Shown here: in pieces, positions 1 to 6,448 of the stretch
Numbering within the stretch: the first letter of the stretch is position 1
Layout: every line of letters starts with the position of its first letter
Source: Desulfovibrio sp.
Lineage (GTDB): Bacteria > Desulfobacterota > Desulfovibrionia > Desulfovibrionales > Desulfovibrionaceae
DNA length: 7,575 bases
Direction: 5' to 3'
NCBI GenBank assembly: GCA_031282465.1
Contig: JAITDR010000258.1
Span: forward strand, 1-7,575
The notes under the pieces: generated by a model
The model's input: the letters and a program-made list of their open reading frames with translations, nothing else
Database searches by the model: none
Told to the model about the DNA's origin: nothing
Program-made: the position numbers and the translations under genes

Positions 1-1044
1 AGGCCCACACCCTACAACGTGCTGTTCCCACCCCTGCTGGACGTCTTCGCCCAAGCCGGCATCCGCGACGAACAGGTGACCCTGATCATCGCCACCGGCA
101 TCCACGACCCGCATACGGAAGATATGAACAAGGCCGTATACGGCGAAGATATCGTCAAACGCTTCACAATAGTCAACCACGACGGCGCCGACGCCTCCAA
201 CCTCACCTATCTCGGCCGCTTCAAGTCGGGCTATGATTTCGTCTTCAACACCACCGCCCTGGAAGCCGATTTTCTCATCACTTTCGGCGTCGTCATGCCG
301 CACTATTTCGCCGGATACTCCGGCGGCCGCAAATCCATACTGCCGGGGCTGGTTTCCAAGGAAACAGTCCAGTCCAACCACGCGCGCATGGTTGAACTCA
401 TGGACGACCTGCCGCCCATCGACGACAACCCGGTCAGCAACGAAATGATCGAAGCCGCCCGCATGGTCGGCGTGGACTTCATCCTCAATGTGGTGAGCAA
501 CGACGCGGGCGAAGTGGTCTGCGTCGTCGCCGGCGACGTGTTCGAAGCCTGGCGTAAAGCCGTCGATGTGTCCTCCTCCATGTTCGAAGTGCCGTTCTCC
601 GAACAGGTCGACGTCTGCGTCACCTGCGCCTGCGGTCACCCGCGCGACATCAACGCCTATCAGGCCCAGAAAGCCCTGGACCACGCCGACCACATCACAC
701 GCCCCGGCGGAACCATTATCCTGGCAGCCGAATGCGCGGGCAAATGGGGCGAAAGCGTGTTCGAAGAATGGATATACAGGCGCTGGGACCCGGACAGGGT
801 CATGCGGGAAATCAAAAGCCGTTTTGTGCTCGGCGCCCACAAGGCCTACGCCTACGCCAAAGTCGCGGCGGAGAAAGAAGTGCTGCTGCTCTCTTCCCTG
901 AGCGCCGACGAAAGCTCCCTTATATGGGCGCGCAAAATCGCAAGCGTGCAGGAAGGCGTGGACGCGGCTCTGGCCAAACACGGCCCCGGCGCTTCCTGGG
1001 CCTATATGCCCGACGGCGCCCTGTCCCTGCCGGTACCTGCATGA
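1..1044 (+). CDS. LarA-family (lactate racemase-like, nickel-pincer type) protein, 5'-truncated by window edge
   Basis: The frame is open from base 1, so the start lies outside the window; 347 residues are visible. Seen: the fragment opens with RPTP and carries, in order, ATGIH (His35), MPHYFAGYSGGRKSILPG (His101, Lys111), SNHARM (His127) and QAQKALDHA (Lys224) followed by RPGGTI. The spacing His35-His101-Lys111-His127 equals that of His108-His174-Lys184-His200 in Lactobacillus plantarum LarA, which implies that roughly 73 N-terminal residues are missing. Known: LarA is a 2-hydroxyacid racemase using a nickel pincer nucleotide made by LarB, LarC and LarE; the superfamily (DUF2088) includes enzymes for other 2-hydroxyacids. 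Inferred: a cytoplasmic 2-hydroxyacid racemase or epimerase; the substrate cannot be read from the sequence. The residues after the first His (DPH) differ from the His-Arg usual in lactate racemases, so lactate is not assured. No larBCE gene is in view. A hairpin repeat lies 26 nt past the stop. Confidence 0.85.
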   Translation, partial: RPTPYNVLFPPLLDVFAQAGIRDEQVTLIIATGIHDPHTEDMNKAVYGEDIVKRFTIVNHDGADASNLTYLGRFKSGYDFVFNTTALEADFLITFGVVMPHYFAGYSGGRKSILPGLVSKETVQSNHARMVELMDDLPPIDDNPVSNEMIEAARMVGVDFILNVVSNDAGEVVCVVAGDVFEAWRKAVDVSSSMFEVPFSEQVDVCVTCACGHPRDINAYQAQKALDHADHITRPGGTIILAAECAGKWGESVFEEWIYRRWDPDRVMREIKSRFVLGAHKAYAYAKVAAEKEVLLLSSLSADESSLIWARKIASVQEGVDAALAKHGPGASWAYMPDGALSLPVPA

Positions 1045-1070
1045 TTTTTTACGCTTCCATGATGTTATGA

Positions 1071-1109
1071 GCCTTCGGCGGCCGGGGGAAATGATTTCCC
1101 CCGGACCCC
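1071..1109. repeat. 39-nt hairpin repeat, copy 1 (possible terminator)
   Basis: This segment matches 7287-7325 in the same orientation at 37 of 39 positions. Its core is a perfect 10-bp inverted repeat, CCGGGGGAAA (1082-1091) and TTTCCCCCGG (1095-1104), with a TGA loop. It begins 26 nt after the LarA-family stop and ends 31 nt before the next start, so it could end transcription of the LarA-family gene; however, no T-tract follows the stem (the next bases are mostly C), so it is not a textbook intrinsic terminator. Short GC-rich intergenic repeats of this look are, from memory, common in Desulfovibrio genomes. Confidence 0.75.
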
Positions 1110-1140
1110 CTCTCCCAACCGACTGACAAGAGGGCATCCT

Positions 1141-1611
1141 ATGGCTACCTGCTTTGAACTTGCTGAGTATTTTCTCGCCAATCCCGACAAAGACGAAGGA
1201 GTATCAAACCTGAAGCTGCAAAAACTTTGCGCTTATGCTCAGGCTTTTTCTCTGGCCCTTTTGGGCAGCAAACTCTTTGAAGACAATCTTGAAGCGTGGA
1301 CGCACGGTCCGGTTGTTCCCCGCCTCTATGATTATTACCGGTGTCACGGGAAAAATCCGCTGCCGACCGATGTTCTTCCGGAAGAAGCGCGCCGCCCGTT
1401 CTCGGACGAAGAGCTTTTCATCTTGGAAACGGTGAACAACTTCTACGGCCGATATGCCGCCTGGACTTTGCGGGACATGTCCCACAACGATTTTCCCGGA
1501 GATTTCAACTCGAAAGACGTAATCCCGGTAAACGACATCCGCGCGAGTTTTGCGGACAACAAAATCGTCAGGTCTATTCAGGAGGCATACGGTGCCCCCG
1601 TACAGGCTTGA
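1141..1611 (+). CDS. Panacea-domain (DUF4065, SocA/GepA-like) antitoxin
   Basis: 156-residue soluble protein. Seen: residues 20-63 hold the signature of the DUF4065/Panacea family, with GVSNLKLQKL, then AYAQAFSLAL, then EAWTHGPVVPRLY (the typical 'NLKLQKLLYYAQ...EAWxHGPVVPxVY' pattern). A helical C-terminal half (FSDEELFILETVNNFYGRY...LRDMSH) follows as is usual for the family. The start is supported by AAGAGGG at 1128-1134, 6 nt before ATG. Known: the domain occurs in antitoxins that neutralise many unrelated toxins, and in Caulobacter SocA, a proteolytic adaptor. Context: it overlaps by 20 nt a small RelE/ParE-like gene, a classical antitoxin-first arrangement, so I infer it neutralises that protein. 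GC is around 50%, lower than the flanking genes, which suggests acquisition by transfer. No clear operator palindrome is seen just upstream apart from the terminal part of the hairpin repeat. Confidence 0.87.
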   Translation: MATCFELAEYFLANPDKDEGVSNLKLQKLCAYAQAFSLALLGSKLFEDNLEAWTHGPVVPRLYDYYRCHGKNPLPTDVLPEEARRPFSDEELFILETVNNFYGRYAAWTLRDMSHNDFPGDFNSKDVIPVNDIRASFADNKIVRSIQEAYGAPVQA

Positions 1612-1837
1612 CGACAACGCCTTTCCAGACCTCTGCCGCAGCAGGCAACTATCAACTTGGGCGGAACATTTGCTCCGCCGAAAGATTGAGGAGGTCCGGC
1701 GTCTTGAAAAGCCTCGATCCTTGGGCGGGGCTTTCTACGGTAAATGGGGATACCCTGCCGGGAAATTTCATATCATCTGCCGTATCGACGACGCTGCCCG
1801 CGTAGTCATAATCAAGACACTTGCCCGCTTGGGCTGA
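1592..1837 (+). CDS. Small RelE/ParE-like toxin candidate, partner of the Panacea antitoxin
   Basis: 81 residues from a GTG start. The start is chosen because a perfect AGGAGG (1580-1585) sits 6 nt upstream, inside the antitoxin reading frame; the genes overlap by 20 nt, implying translational coupling. Seen: an N-terminal helical region with many Arg, Lys and Glu (about residues 20-42), then a beta-rich tail KFHIICRIDD (58-67) and VVIIKTLARLG, resembling the 'DYRIICRIED...VVILVVxIGHR' C-terminal strands of RelE/StbE/ParE proteins. Known: RelE members cut ribosome-bound mRNA and ParE members poison gyrase. Odd: the conserved Arg of 'DYRI' is His60 here and the chain ends at the point where relatives have the GHR...VY tail, so activity may be altered or lost. 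The family call rests on C-terminal pattern and gene context; which of the two activities it has cannot be decided. Confidence 0.68.
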   Translation: MPPYRLDDNAFPDLCRSRQLSTWAEHLLRRKIEEVRRLEKPRSLGGAFYGKWGYPAGKFHIICRIDDAARVVIIKTLARLG

Positions 1838-1925
1838 AATCATCCCGCCGGCTTGTTGCCTGCTTTATTCCATACCGGCAACGTCCGCCCGCGCAGAACG
1901 GCGCAGCAAGGTATACTTCCCGACA

Positions 1926-2768
1926 ATGGACGCAGATATCACGGAAACTTGGTTGCGGGAGCGTTTCGGCCTCGGACGGGGCAGCGAAATCCGTCTGCCG
2001 GCCGGTTCGCGCCTGACTCCCGCCGCGCAGGCGCTGCTTGATGAGCGGAACGTCGTCGTCAAATATGTCGACTTCGCCGGTCGGGTGTTTCTCCCGGAAA
2101 CGTCTTCCCGGCGCGAGCCGGGGCTGAGGCGGGTGCATGCGTTGATCGGCGGCGTCGAACGGCGCAAAGGGGGCCGGCCGGGACCCCATGCAGGCGTCGG
2201 CCGGCGTGGAGCGAAGAGTGCCGCTCCGGATTCGCAGACCTCTCCGGATGCGTATGCCCCTGTCGCCAAAAACGACCCGCGCCTCAAATTGCGCGGGAAA
2301 CTGGACAGCGTCATTGCGCTGGCGGTGCTGATTCAGACGGAATTCGACCCGGAGGGCCGGTACCCGGCGCAGGCCCGCCGGCTCGGCGATATCCGCTCCG
2401 CACTGGGCAACGCGCTCAAGGCCGAAGTTGACGGCGGGCCGATGGCGCCCGTTTGCATGGGCGATATGGATGAGGAGATGCTGCACGCCGTTTCGCACAA
2501 CCCCATGAAATATTTAGGACACGACCACCTGTTGCCGGAAGCCTGTCAAGGGGCGCGTACCGCCCGGCTCAACCTGTTGCGCGCGCAGATCCGCGAAGCG
2601 GAGTTGTATGCGGCCGATATGTATATCACCCGCGACGGCTGCGTCACCCGACCCGATCTCATGCGCGGACTGAACCGGCTCAGCAGCGCCGTGTACGTGC
2701 TGATGCTGCTTACCTATCTGGCCGAACAAGGTCGAGAGCTTCCGAGTAATTTCTCCACAGAATGCTGA
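1926..2768 (+). CDS. eutT: EutT-like ATP:cob(I)alamin adenosyltransferase
   Basis: 280 residues. Makes adenosylcobalamin from ATP and reduced cobalamin, the cofactor of ethanolamine ammonia-lyase and other B12 enzymes. Seen: the chain follows E. coli EutT closely as I remember it: ITETWLRERF with EIRLPAGSRLTPAAQALL at the N-terminus; NDPRLKLRGKLDSVIALAV (116-134); DIRSALGNALKAE (155-167); AVSHNPMKYLGHDHLLPEA (188-206); LNLLRAQIREAE; and RPDLMRGLNRLSSAVYVLM (242-260). Length fits the family (about 270). Odd: His71 is present but the HX11CCX2C metal motif of the Salmonella/E. coli enzyme is absent; the linker (75-112) is Gly/Arg/Pro-rich with no cysteine. Start: ATG 1926 gives the family-typical N-terminus, though only a weak AAGG lies upstream; an in-frame start at 1821 would add 35 atypical residues and overlap the toxin gene. 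No other eut gene is in the window, so its client enzyme is elsewhere. Confidence 0.9.
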   Translation: MDADITETWLRERFGLGRGSEIRLPAGSRLTPAAQALLDERNVVVKYVDFAGRVFLPETSSRREPGLRRVHALIGGVERRKGGRPGPHAGVGRRGAKSAAPDSQTSPDAYAPVAKNDPRLKLRGKLDSVIALAVLIQTEFDPEGRYPAQARRLGDIRSALGNALKAEVDGGPMAPVCMGDMDEEMLHAVSHNPMKYLGHDHLLPEACQGARTARLNLLRAQIREAELYAADMYITRDGCVTRPDLMRGLNRLSSAVYVLMLLTYLAEQGRELPSNFSTEC

Positions 2769-2842
2769 CGGCGAAAAAGCTGTACAATGTCCGCCTGCCG
2801 GCTGACGCTTTCAGTGAGTTCCTGCACATCAATGAGCATTGA
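2762..2842 (+). other. 26-codon open frame overlapping the eutT stop, possible gene remnant
   Basis: An ATG overlaps the eutT stop in ATGCTGA, the layout seen in translationally coupled genes, and opens a 26-codon frame (MLTAKKLYNVRLPADAFSEF and six more residues) ending in TGA. I do not recognise the product. It may be the first part of a former downstream gene, cut short when the region was rearranged, or chance. No strong ribosome-binding site precedes it, though coupling from eutT would not need one. Confidence 0.2.
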
Positions 2843-2851
2843 AACGCACCC

Positions 2852-2926
2852 ATGTCGAGAGCACCGTTGAAGATTGCAATCACACCGGCGGGATTTCCCA
2901 AAAAATCAAAATACCCGATCGCATAG
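2852..2926 (+). other. 24-codon open frame, possible N-terminal stub of a lost gene
   Basis: ATG at 2852 opens 24 codons reading MSRAPLKIAITPAGFPKKSK and four more residues, ending in a TAG that sits just before the ribosome-binding site of the next gene. The 'KIAITPxGF' opening is like the first beta strand of D-2-hydroxyacid dehydrogenases (phosphoglycerate dehydrogenase-like proteins often start 'MKIVITPRGF'). This could be the broken beginning of such a gene, but the match is short and may be chance. The rest of 2769-2939 holds nothing I can support. Confidence 0.18.
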
Positions 2927-2932
2927 GAGAGG
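2925..2932 (+). promoter_or_regulatory. Ribosome-binding site fixing the start of the second Panacea gene
   Basis: AGGAGAGG lies 7 nt before ATG 2940. The reading frame is open further upstream to an ATG at 2874, but that start lacks a comparable site, so translation most likely begins at 2940. Confidence 0.8.
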
Positions 2933-2939
2933 CATAGCT

Positions 2940-3449
2940 ATGCAGCGATTTATGCAGAATGTTTTCAGTAAACTTAATGAAAATAAGTTGAGAGAGATGG
3001 CACACCTTATAGTTGATATATCTCCGGCGGGTATAATTGGTGAACGCAAGCTTCGTGCTCTCCTTTGGCTATGCGATAAGGCCATGTATCTTAAAAATGG
3101 AAAGACTATATCCAATAAAATTTATATTAAAGGTACTTTCGGGCCGGAGTTGGGTGGTTTACACGCCTACTCCTATACTGAAAATGACAAGAAAATATTG
3201 GTTAATCGTAAGTCACGCCTATTTTTAGACGACATATCAGAATATATCAGTCTCAAAACGCCTATTTTTATGTCGCTTGCACCGGAAGAAAGAGAAGTAA
3301 TCAAAAATACGGTTGAAAGATATATTTCTTCTGAGCTTGATGAAGTCCTCACTGATGCGCGCGGCCGCGCATGGGAAATAACGGAATGGGGTAAGCCGAT
3401 TCCCATGCATGCCGTCCTTGCGGAGCATACCCGCGAGCCCACGGCATAA
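2940..3449 (+). CDS. Second Panacea-like (DUF4065/SocA-related) protein, AT-rich, no visible toxin partner
   Basis: 169 residues. Seen: residues 37-70 (KLRALLWLCDKAMYLKNGKT, then SNKIYIKGTFGPE) match the family pattern 'KLxKLLyfaDxxxy...G..itg..Y.k...GP', and the C-terminal half (LAPEEREVIKNTVERYI, then AWEITEWGKPIPM) has the expected helical end with a late Trp and Gly-x-x-Ile. Overall it is only distantly like the antitoxin at 1141-1611. Composition: my count over 3001-3360 gives about 39% GC against roughly 60-65% in neighbours, with many AAA, ATA and TTA-type codons; the last 30 residues return to high GC. This points to recent transfer. Role: probably antitoxin or adaptor by family, but no small toxin gene lies directly up- or downstream on either strand. 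It ends 18 nt before the deaminase start. Family assignment is good, function unproven. Confidence 0.72.
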   Translation: MQRFMQNVFSKLNENKLREMAHLIVDISPAGIIGERKLRALLWLCDKAMYLKNGKTISNKIYIKGTFGPELGGLHAYSYTENDKKILVNRKSRLFLDDISEYISLKTPIFMSLAPEEREVIKNTVERYISSELDEVLTDARGRAWEITEWGKPIPMHAVLAEHTREPTA

Positions 3450-3467
3450 TGTGAAGGCCCTCGAACA

Positions 3468-4832
3468 ATGCTCAAAGGCGGGAATACTGTGGCGGATACC
3501 GCTGAATACGACTGCGATTTGCTGCTCGGCGCCGATTTTTTGATTGCTTCCGCGCCTCCGGAGGCCGGGGTTTCCGGGCACCATGTCATTGAAGACGCGG
3601 CGCTTGCCGTGAGCGGAGGGCGGGTCGGCGCTGTGGGAAGGCGCGGCGATCTGGCGAACCTGAGGGCGAAGCGGCAATTGGAGCTTGGGCGGTCGTTGAT
3701 CCTGCCGGGTTTGGTCAATGCGCACACGCACATTGCCATGACGTTTCTGCGTGGTTGGGCGGACGATTTGCCGTTGGCGGAATGGCTGACGCAGCATATT
3801 TTCGTCAAGGAGCGGCGACTCACGGCGGAAATCGTGGAACTGGGGGCTTTGATCGGCTGCGCGGAACTGATCCGCACGGGCTGCACGGCCTTTGCCGACA
3901 TGTACCTGTTTGAGGATGCGGTAGCGGCGGCAGCGGACAGAGCTGGGCTGCGCTGTCTTCTGGGTGAGGCGATATTTGCGTTTGCGACGCCGGCCTCGGT
4001 TTCTGCGGAGCAGGCCATGGACAGAGTGCGCGGGCAGGCGGAGCGTTTCACGGGACACAGCCGGTTGCGGGTGGCGGTTATGCCGCACAGCGTGTACACG
4101 ACGGGCGACGCGATTTTGCGTTCCGGCTTGTGTCTGGCGGAGGAACTCGGCCTGCCGTTGCATCTGCATGTCGCGGAAACGGCTCGTGAGGCGGAAGATT
4201 GTCGCAGGGCGCACGGCAAAGGCCCTGTCGCATACTGCCGCGACCTCGGCTTGCTGCGGCCGTCGACGACGCTTATCCATTGCGTGGTGCCGGATGAAGA
4301 GGAACTGGACATGATCGCCGCTTCCGGGGCGCGGGTCGCGCACAATCCGCGCAGCAACATGAAGCTGGCGTCGGGTATCGCGCCGGTCCCGGCCATGCTC
4401 CGGCGCGGCATCCTGCCCGGTCTGGGGACGGACGGCGCGGCAAGCAACAACGCGCTGAACATGTTTGCGGAGATGAACGCCTGCGCGCTGCTGCACAAAG
4501 GGCACAACCTGGATCCCACGCTCTGCCCCGCGGCGACGGTGTTGGACATGGCGACCGCGGGCAGCGCGGCAGCGCTGTGTTGGCCGGAGTTGGGGCGTAT
4601 TTTCCCCGCTGGGCCTGCGGACCTTGTCGCTCTTGACCTGCGTTCGCCCAATTTGCTGCCGCTTTACAGTCCTTTTTCGCATCTCGCGTATGCGGCGAGC
4701 GGGTTTGAGGTGCGCCTGAGCATGGCGGACGGGCGCATACTTTACGAGGACGGCGCGTTCACGACGCTGGATATCCCTCAACTGTGCAACGAAGCGGAGA
4801 AACTGAAGCAATGGGTGCTGAAGACAGCTTGA
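3468..4832 (+). CDS. mtaD: 5-methylthioadenosine/S-adenosylhomocysteine deaminase (amidohydrolase)
   Basis: 454 residues. Converts the adenine of MTA or SAH to hypoxanthine (giving methylthioinosine or S-inosylhomocysteine) plus ammonia, in the cytoplasm. Seen: the amidohydrolase metal site with VNAHTHIAMT (His86, His88), HLHVAE (His234 with catalytic-type Glu237), LIHC (His271) and GTDGAASNN (Asp322), plus MPHSVYTT (His207) and the family-diagnostic NPRSNMKLASGIAPVPAML. The C-terminal part (ADLVALDLRSP, DGRILYEDG) is the small beta domain of the fold. Length is near the usual 430-450. Start: ATG 3468 has GAAGG 10 nt upstream; an in-frame GTG at 3489 is equally plausible and would give 447 residues. 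Context: 18 nt after the AT-rich Panacea gene, and its 3' end overlaps the next gene by 22 nt, so it is probably cotranscribed with it. SAH, MTA or 5'-deoxyadenosine could be the main substrate; the sequence does not decide. Confidence 0.92.
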   Translation: MLKGGNTVADTAEYDCDLLLGADFLIASAPPEAGVSGHHVIEDAALAVSGGRVGAVGRRGDLANLRAKRQLELGRSLILPGLVNAHTHIAMTFLRGWADDLPLAEWLTQHIFVKERRLTAEIVELGALIGCAELIRTGCTAFADMYLFEDAVAAAADRAGLRCLLGEAIFAFATPASVSAEQAMDRVRGQAERFTGHSRLRVAVMPHSVYTTGDAILRSGLCLAEELGLPLHLHVAETAREAEDCRRAHGKGPVAYCRDLGLLRPSTTLIHCVVPDEEELDMIAASGARVAHNPRSNMKLASGIAPVPAMLRRGILPGLGTDGAASNNALNMFAEMNACALLHKGHNLDPTLCPAATVLDMATAGSAAALCWPELGRIFPAGPADLVALDLRSPNLLPLYSPFSHLAYAASGFEVRLSMADGRILYEDGAFTTLDIPQLCNEAEKLKQWVLKTA

Positions 4833-6448
4833 GCGCGGCGGGACGCGTGTCGCCGCCGCAGTGTGCGGTTTCGGAAGCCGCGGCGTCATTGAATACGGCC
4901 GGAGGGGCTTGCCTTCCGCCCCCGGCGTCTTCCGGGCGCAGTGCCGGGACGCGCGGTGCGGCAACGGGAAACGCGGTATCCTCAACGGCGGCAAAGGCGA
5001 GCGCGGAACCCGTCCGTCCGCTGAGTTTGAGCGGGGGCAGCGGCACCCGCCTCTGGCCTCTTTCCCGCGGACTGTATCCCAAGCAGTTTATGGATATGGG
5101 CGGCGATTGCCTGTTTGCGCAGACTACGGCCCGTGCGCTGACCCTGCCGGATTGCGCGCCGCCCATTGTGCTGTGCAACGAAAAGCACCGGTTCCCGGCG
5201 GCGGCGATCTTGCAGGAGCAGGCGAAGCTGCCCGGCCTGGAAGCGGCCGCCCGCGCCTCCATACTGTTGGAGCCCGTCGGTCGCAACACCGCTCCGGCTA
5301 TCGCCCTGGGGGCGTTGGCCGCGTTGGAGGAGGGCGGCGACCCTCTGCTGCTGGCCTTGAGTTCCGACCATGTCATCGCGCCGCACGAAGCGTTCGCGGA
5401 GGCAGTGTGCCGGGCCCGCGCCGGGGCGGAGACCGGCAGGGCAGTGGTTTTCGGCGTGGAGCCGACCGGGCCGGAAACCGGTTTCGGGTATATCCTGCGG
5501 GGAGCAGAGCTTGCGCCGGGCGTGTTCGCCGTCACCCGTTTCGTGGAAAAACCGGACCGGGCCGGGGCCGCCGCGTTGCTGGCGAAAGGCGGCTGTTTCT
5601 GGAACAGCGGCATGTTCATGTTCAAGGCGTCCCTGTATCTTGAGGAACTGGCCGTCCATGCGCCCGATGTCCATAAAGTTTGCCTGGCCGTATGGCGGAA
5701 CAGGCGCAGGGATCTGGATTTTATCCGCTTTTCCGAAAGCGCGTTTGCCGCCTGCCCGGATATTTCGGTGGATTACGCGGTCATGGAGCGCACCGACAAG
5801 GCCTGCATGGTTGAGCTTACGGCCCGCTGGAGCGACATGGGGTCGTGGGAGTCGTTCTATGAGGCGGCGCCGAGGGATGAAAGCGGCAATGTCGCGGTCG
5901 GCGACGTGGTGCAGCTTCAGAGCAGGAACTGCTACCTGCACGGCAGCCACAGGCTTGTGGCCGCGTTGGGTCTGGACGGCGTCGGCGTGGTGGAAACGGC
6001 GGACGCCGTGCTGGTGTTGCCGCGCAACCGCAGCCAGGACGTCAGACTGCTGCTTGACGAACTGAAAAAGCGCGGGCGTCCTGAAACGGACACGCATCTG
6101 CGCGTGTTCCGTCCCTGGGGGCACTTTGAGACGCTGGTGCTCGGCGACCGTTTCCAGGTGAAACGCATCGTGGTCAATCCCGGCGGCGTGCTTTCTCTGC
6201 AGATGCATCATCATCGGGCCGAGCACTGGGTGCTGGTGCGCGGCACGGCCAAGGTGACCGTGGACGGCCGCGAGCGCATCCTCAAGGAAGACGAATCCAC
6301 ATACATCCCTTTGGGGACCGCTCACCGGCTGGAAAATCCGGGACGCATCGCTTTGGAAATCATTGAAATCCAGACGGGGGCCTATCTTGGTGAAGACGAC
6401 ATCGTGCGTTTCGACGACGTGTACGGCAGGGAAGCGTCCAGACACTGA
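4811..6448 (+). CDS. manC: Bifunctional mannose-1-phosphate guanylyltransferase / mannose-6-phosphate isomerase (type II)
   Basis: 545 residues from ATG 4811. Makes GDP-mannose from mannose-1-phosphate and GTP, and interconverts fructose-6-P and mannose-6-P; supplies mannose, fucose or rhamnose units for LPS, capsule or O-antigen. Seen: nucleotidyltransferase signature LSGGSGTRLWPLSR with YPKQF near residues 73-93, then EPVGRNTAPAIALGA, SSDHVI, GFGYILRG, RFVEKPD and FWNSGMFMF; C-terminal cupin isomerase domain from about 434 with RPWGHFE, QMHHHRAEHW (464-473), YIPLGTAHRLEN and GEDDIVRFDDVYGR. From the GGSG motif to the end is about 470 residues, the normal family size. Odd: some 70 Ala/Ser/Gly-rich residues precede the catalytic domain, where relatives have under ten. 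The true start may be internal (for example a TTG near the GGSG motif) or earlier at GTG 4784. Overlaps the deaminase stop. Adjacent sugar genes are absent. Confidence 0.93.
   Translation: MGAEDSLSAAGRVSPPQCAVSEAAASLNTAGGACLPPPASSGRSAGTRGAATGNAVSSTAAKASAEPVRPLSLSGGSGTRLWPLSRGLYPKQFMDMGGDCLFAQTTARALTLPDCAPPIVLCNEKHRFPAAAILQEQAKLPGLEAAARASILLEPVGRNTAPAIALGALAALEEGGDPLLLALSSDHVIAPHEAFAEAVCRARAGAETGRAVVFGVEPTGPETGFGYILRGAELAPGVFAVTRFVEKPDRAGAAALLAKGGCFWNSGMFMFKASLYLEELAVHAPDVHKVCLAVWRNRRRDLDFIRFSESAFAACPDISVDYAVMERTDKACMVELTARWSDMGSWESFYEAAPRDESGNVAVGDVVQLQSRNCYLHGSHRLVAALGLDGVGVVETADAVLVLPRNRSQDVRLLLDELKKRGRPETDTHLRVFRPWGHFETLVLGDRFQVKRIVVNPGGVLSLQMHHHRAEHWVLVRGTAKVTVDGRERILKEDESTYIPLGTAHRLENPGRIALEIIEIQTGAYLGEDDIVRFDDVYGREASRH

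Noticed and set aside
1821..1925. Upstream in-frame start for eutT at 1821
   Set aside because: The extra 35 residues do not resemble EutT N-termini and the start lies inside the toxin gene; the family N-terminus begins right at ATG 1926.
1838..1925. Possible cobalamin riboswitch or attenuator before eutT (GTTGCC 1855-1860 pairing with GGCAAC 1877-1882)
   Set aside because: A 6-bp stem with a 16-nt loop is too weak, the gap is only 88 nt, and no B12-box-like conserved sequence is seen.
1812..2498. 228-codon minus-strand frame antisense to eutT
   Set aside because: No ribosome-binding site or family motif; the plus strand clearly encodes EutT.
3173..4651. 492-codon minus-strand frame across the second Panacea gene and mtaD
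   Set aside because: Ser/Ala/Arg-rich, no recognisable domain, antisense to two supported genes.
3237..4994. 585-codon open frame on the minus strand, and the 487-codon minus frame at 4982-6445
   Set aside because: Both lie antisense to mtaD and manC, whose catalytic motifs are unmistakable. The products are Arg/Pro/His-rich with no family pattern, as expected for shadows in GC-rich DNA.
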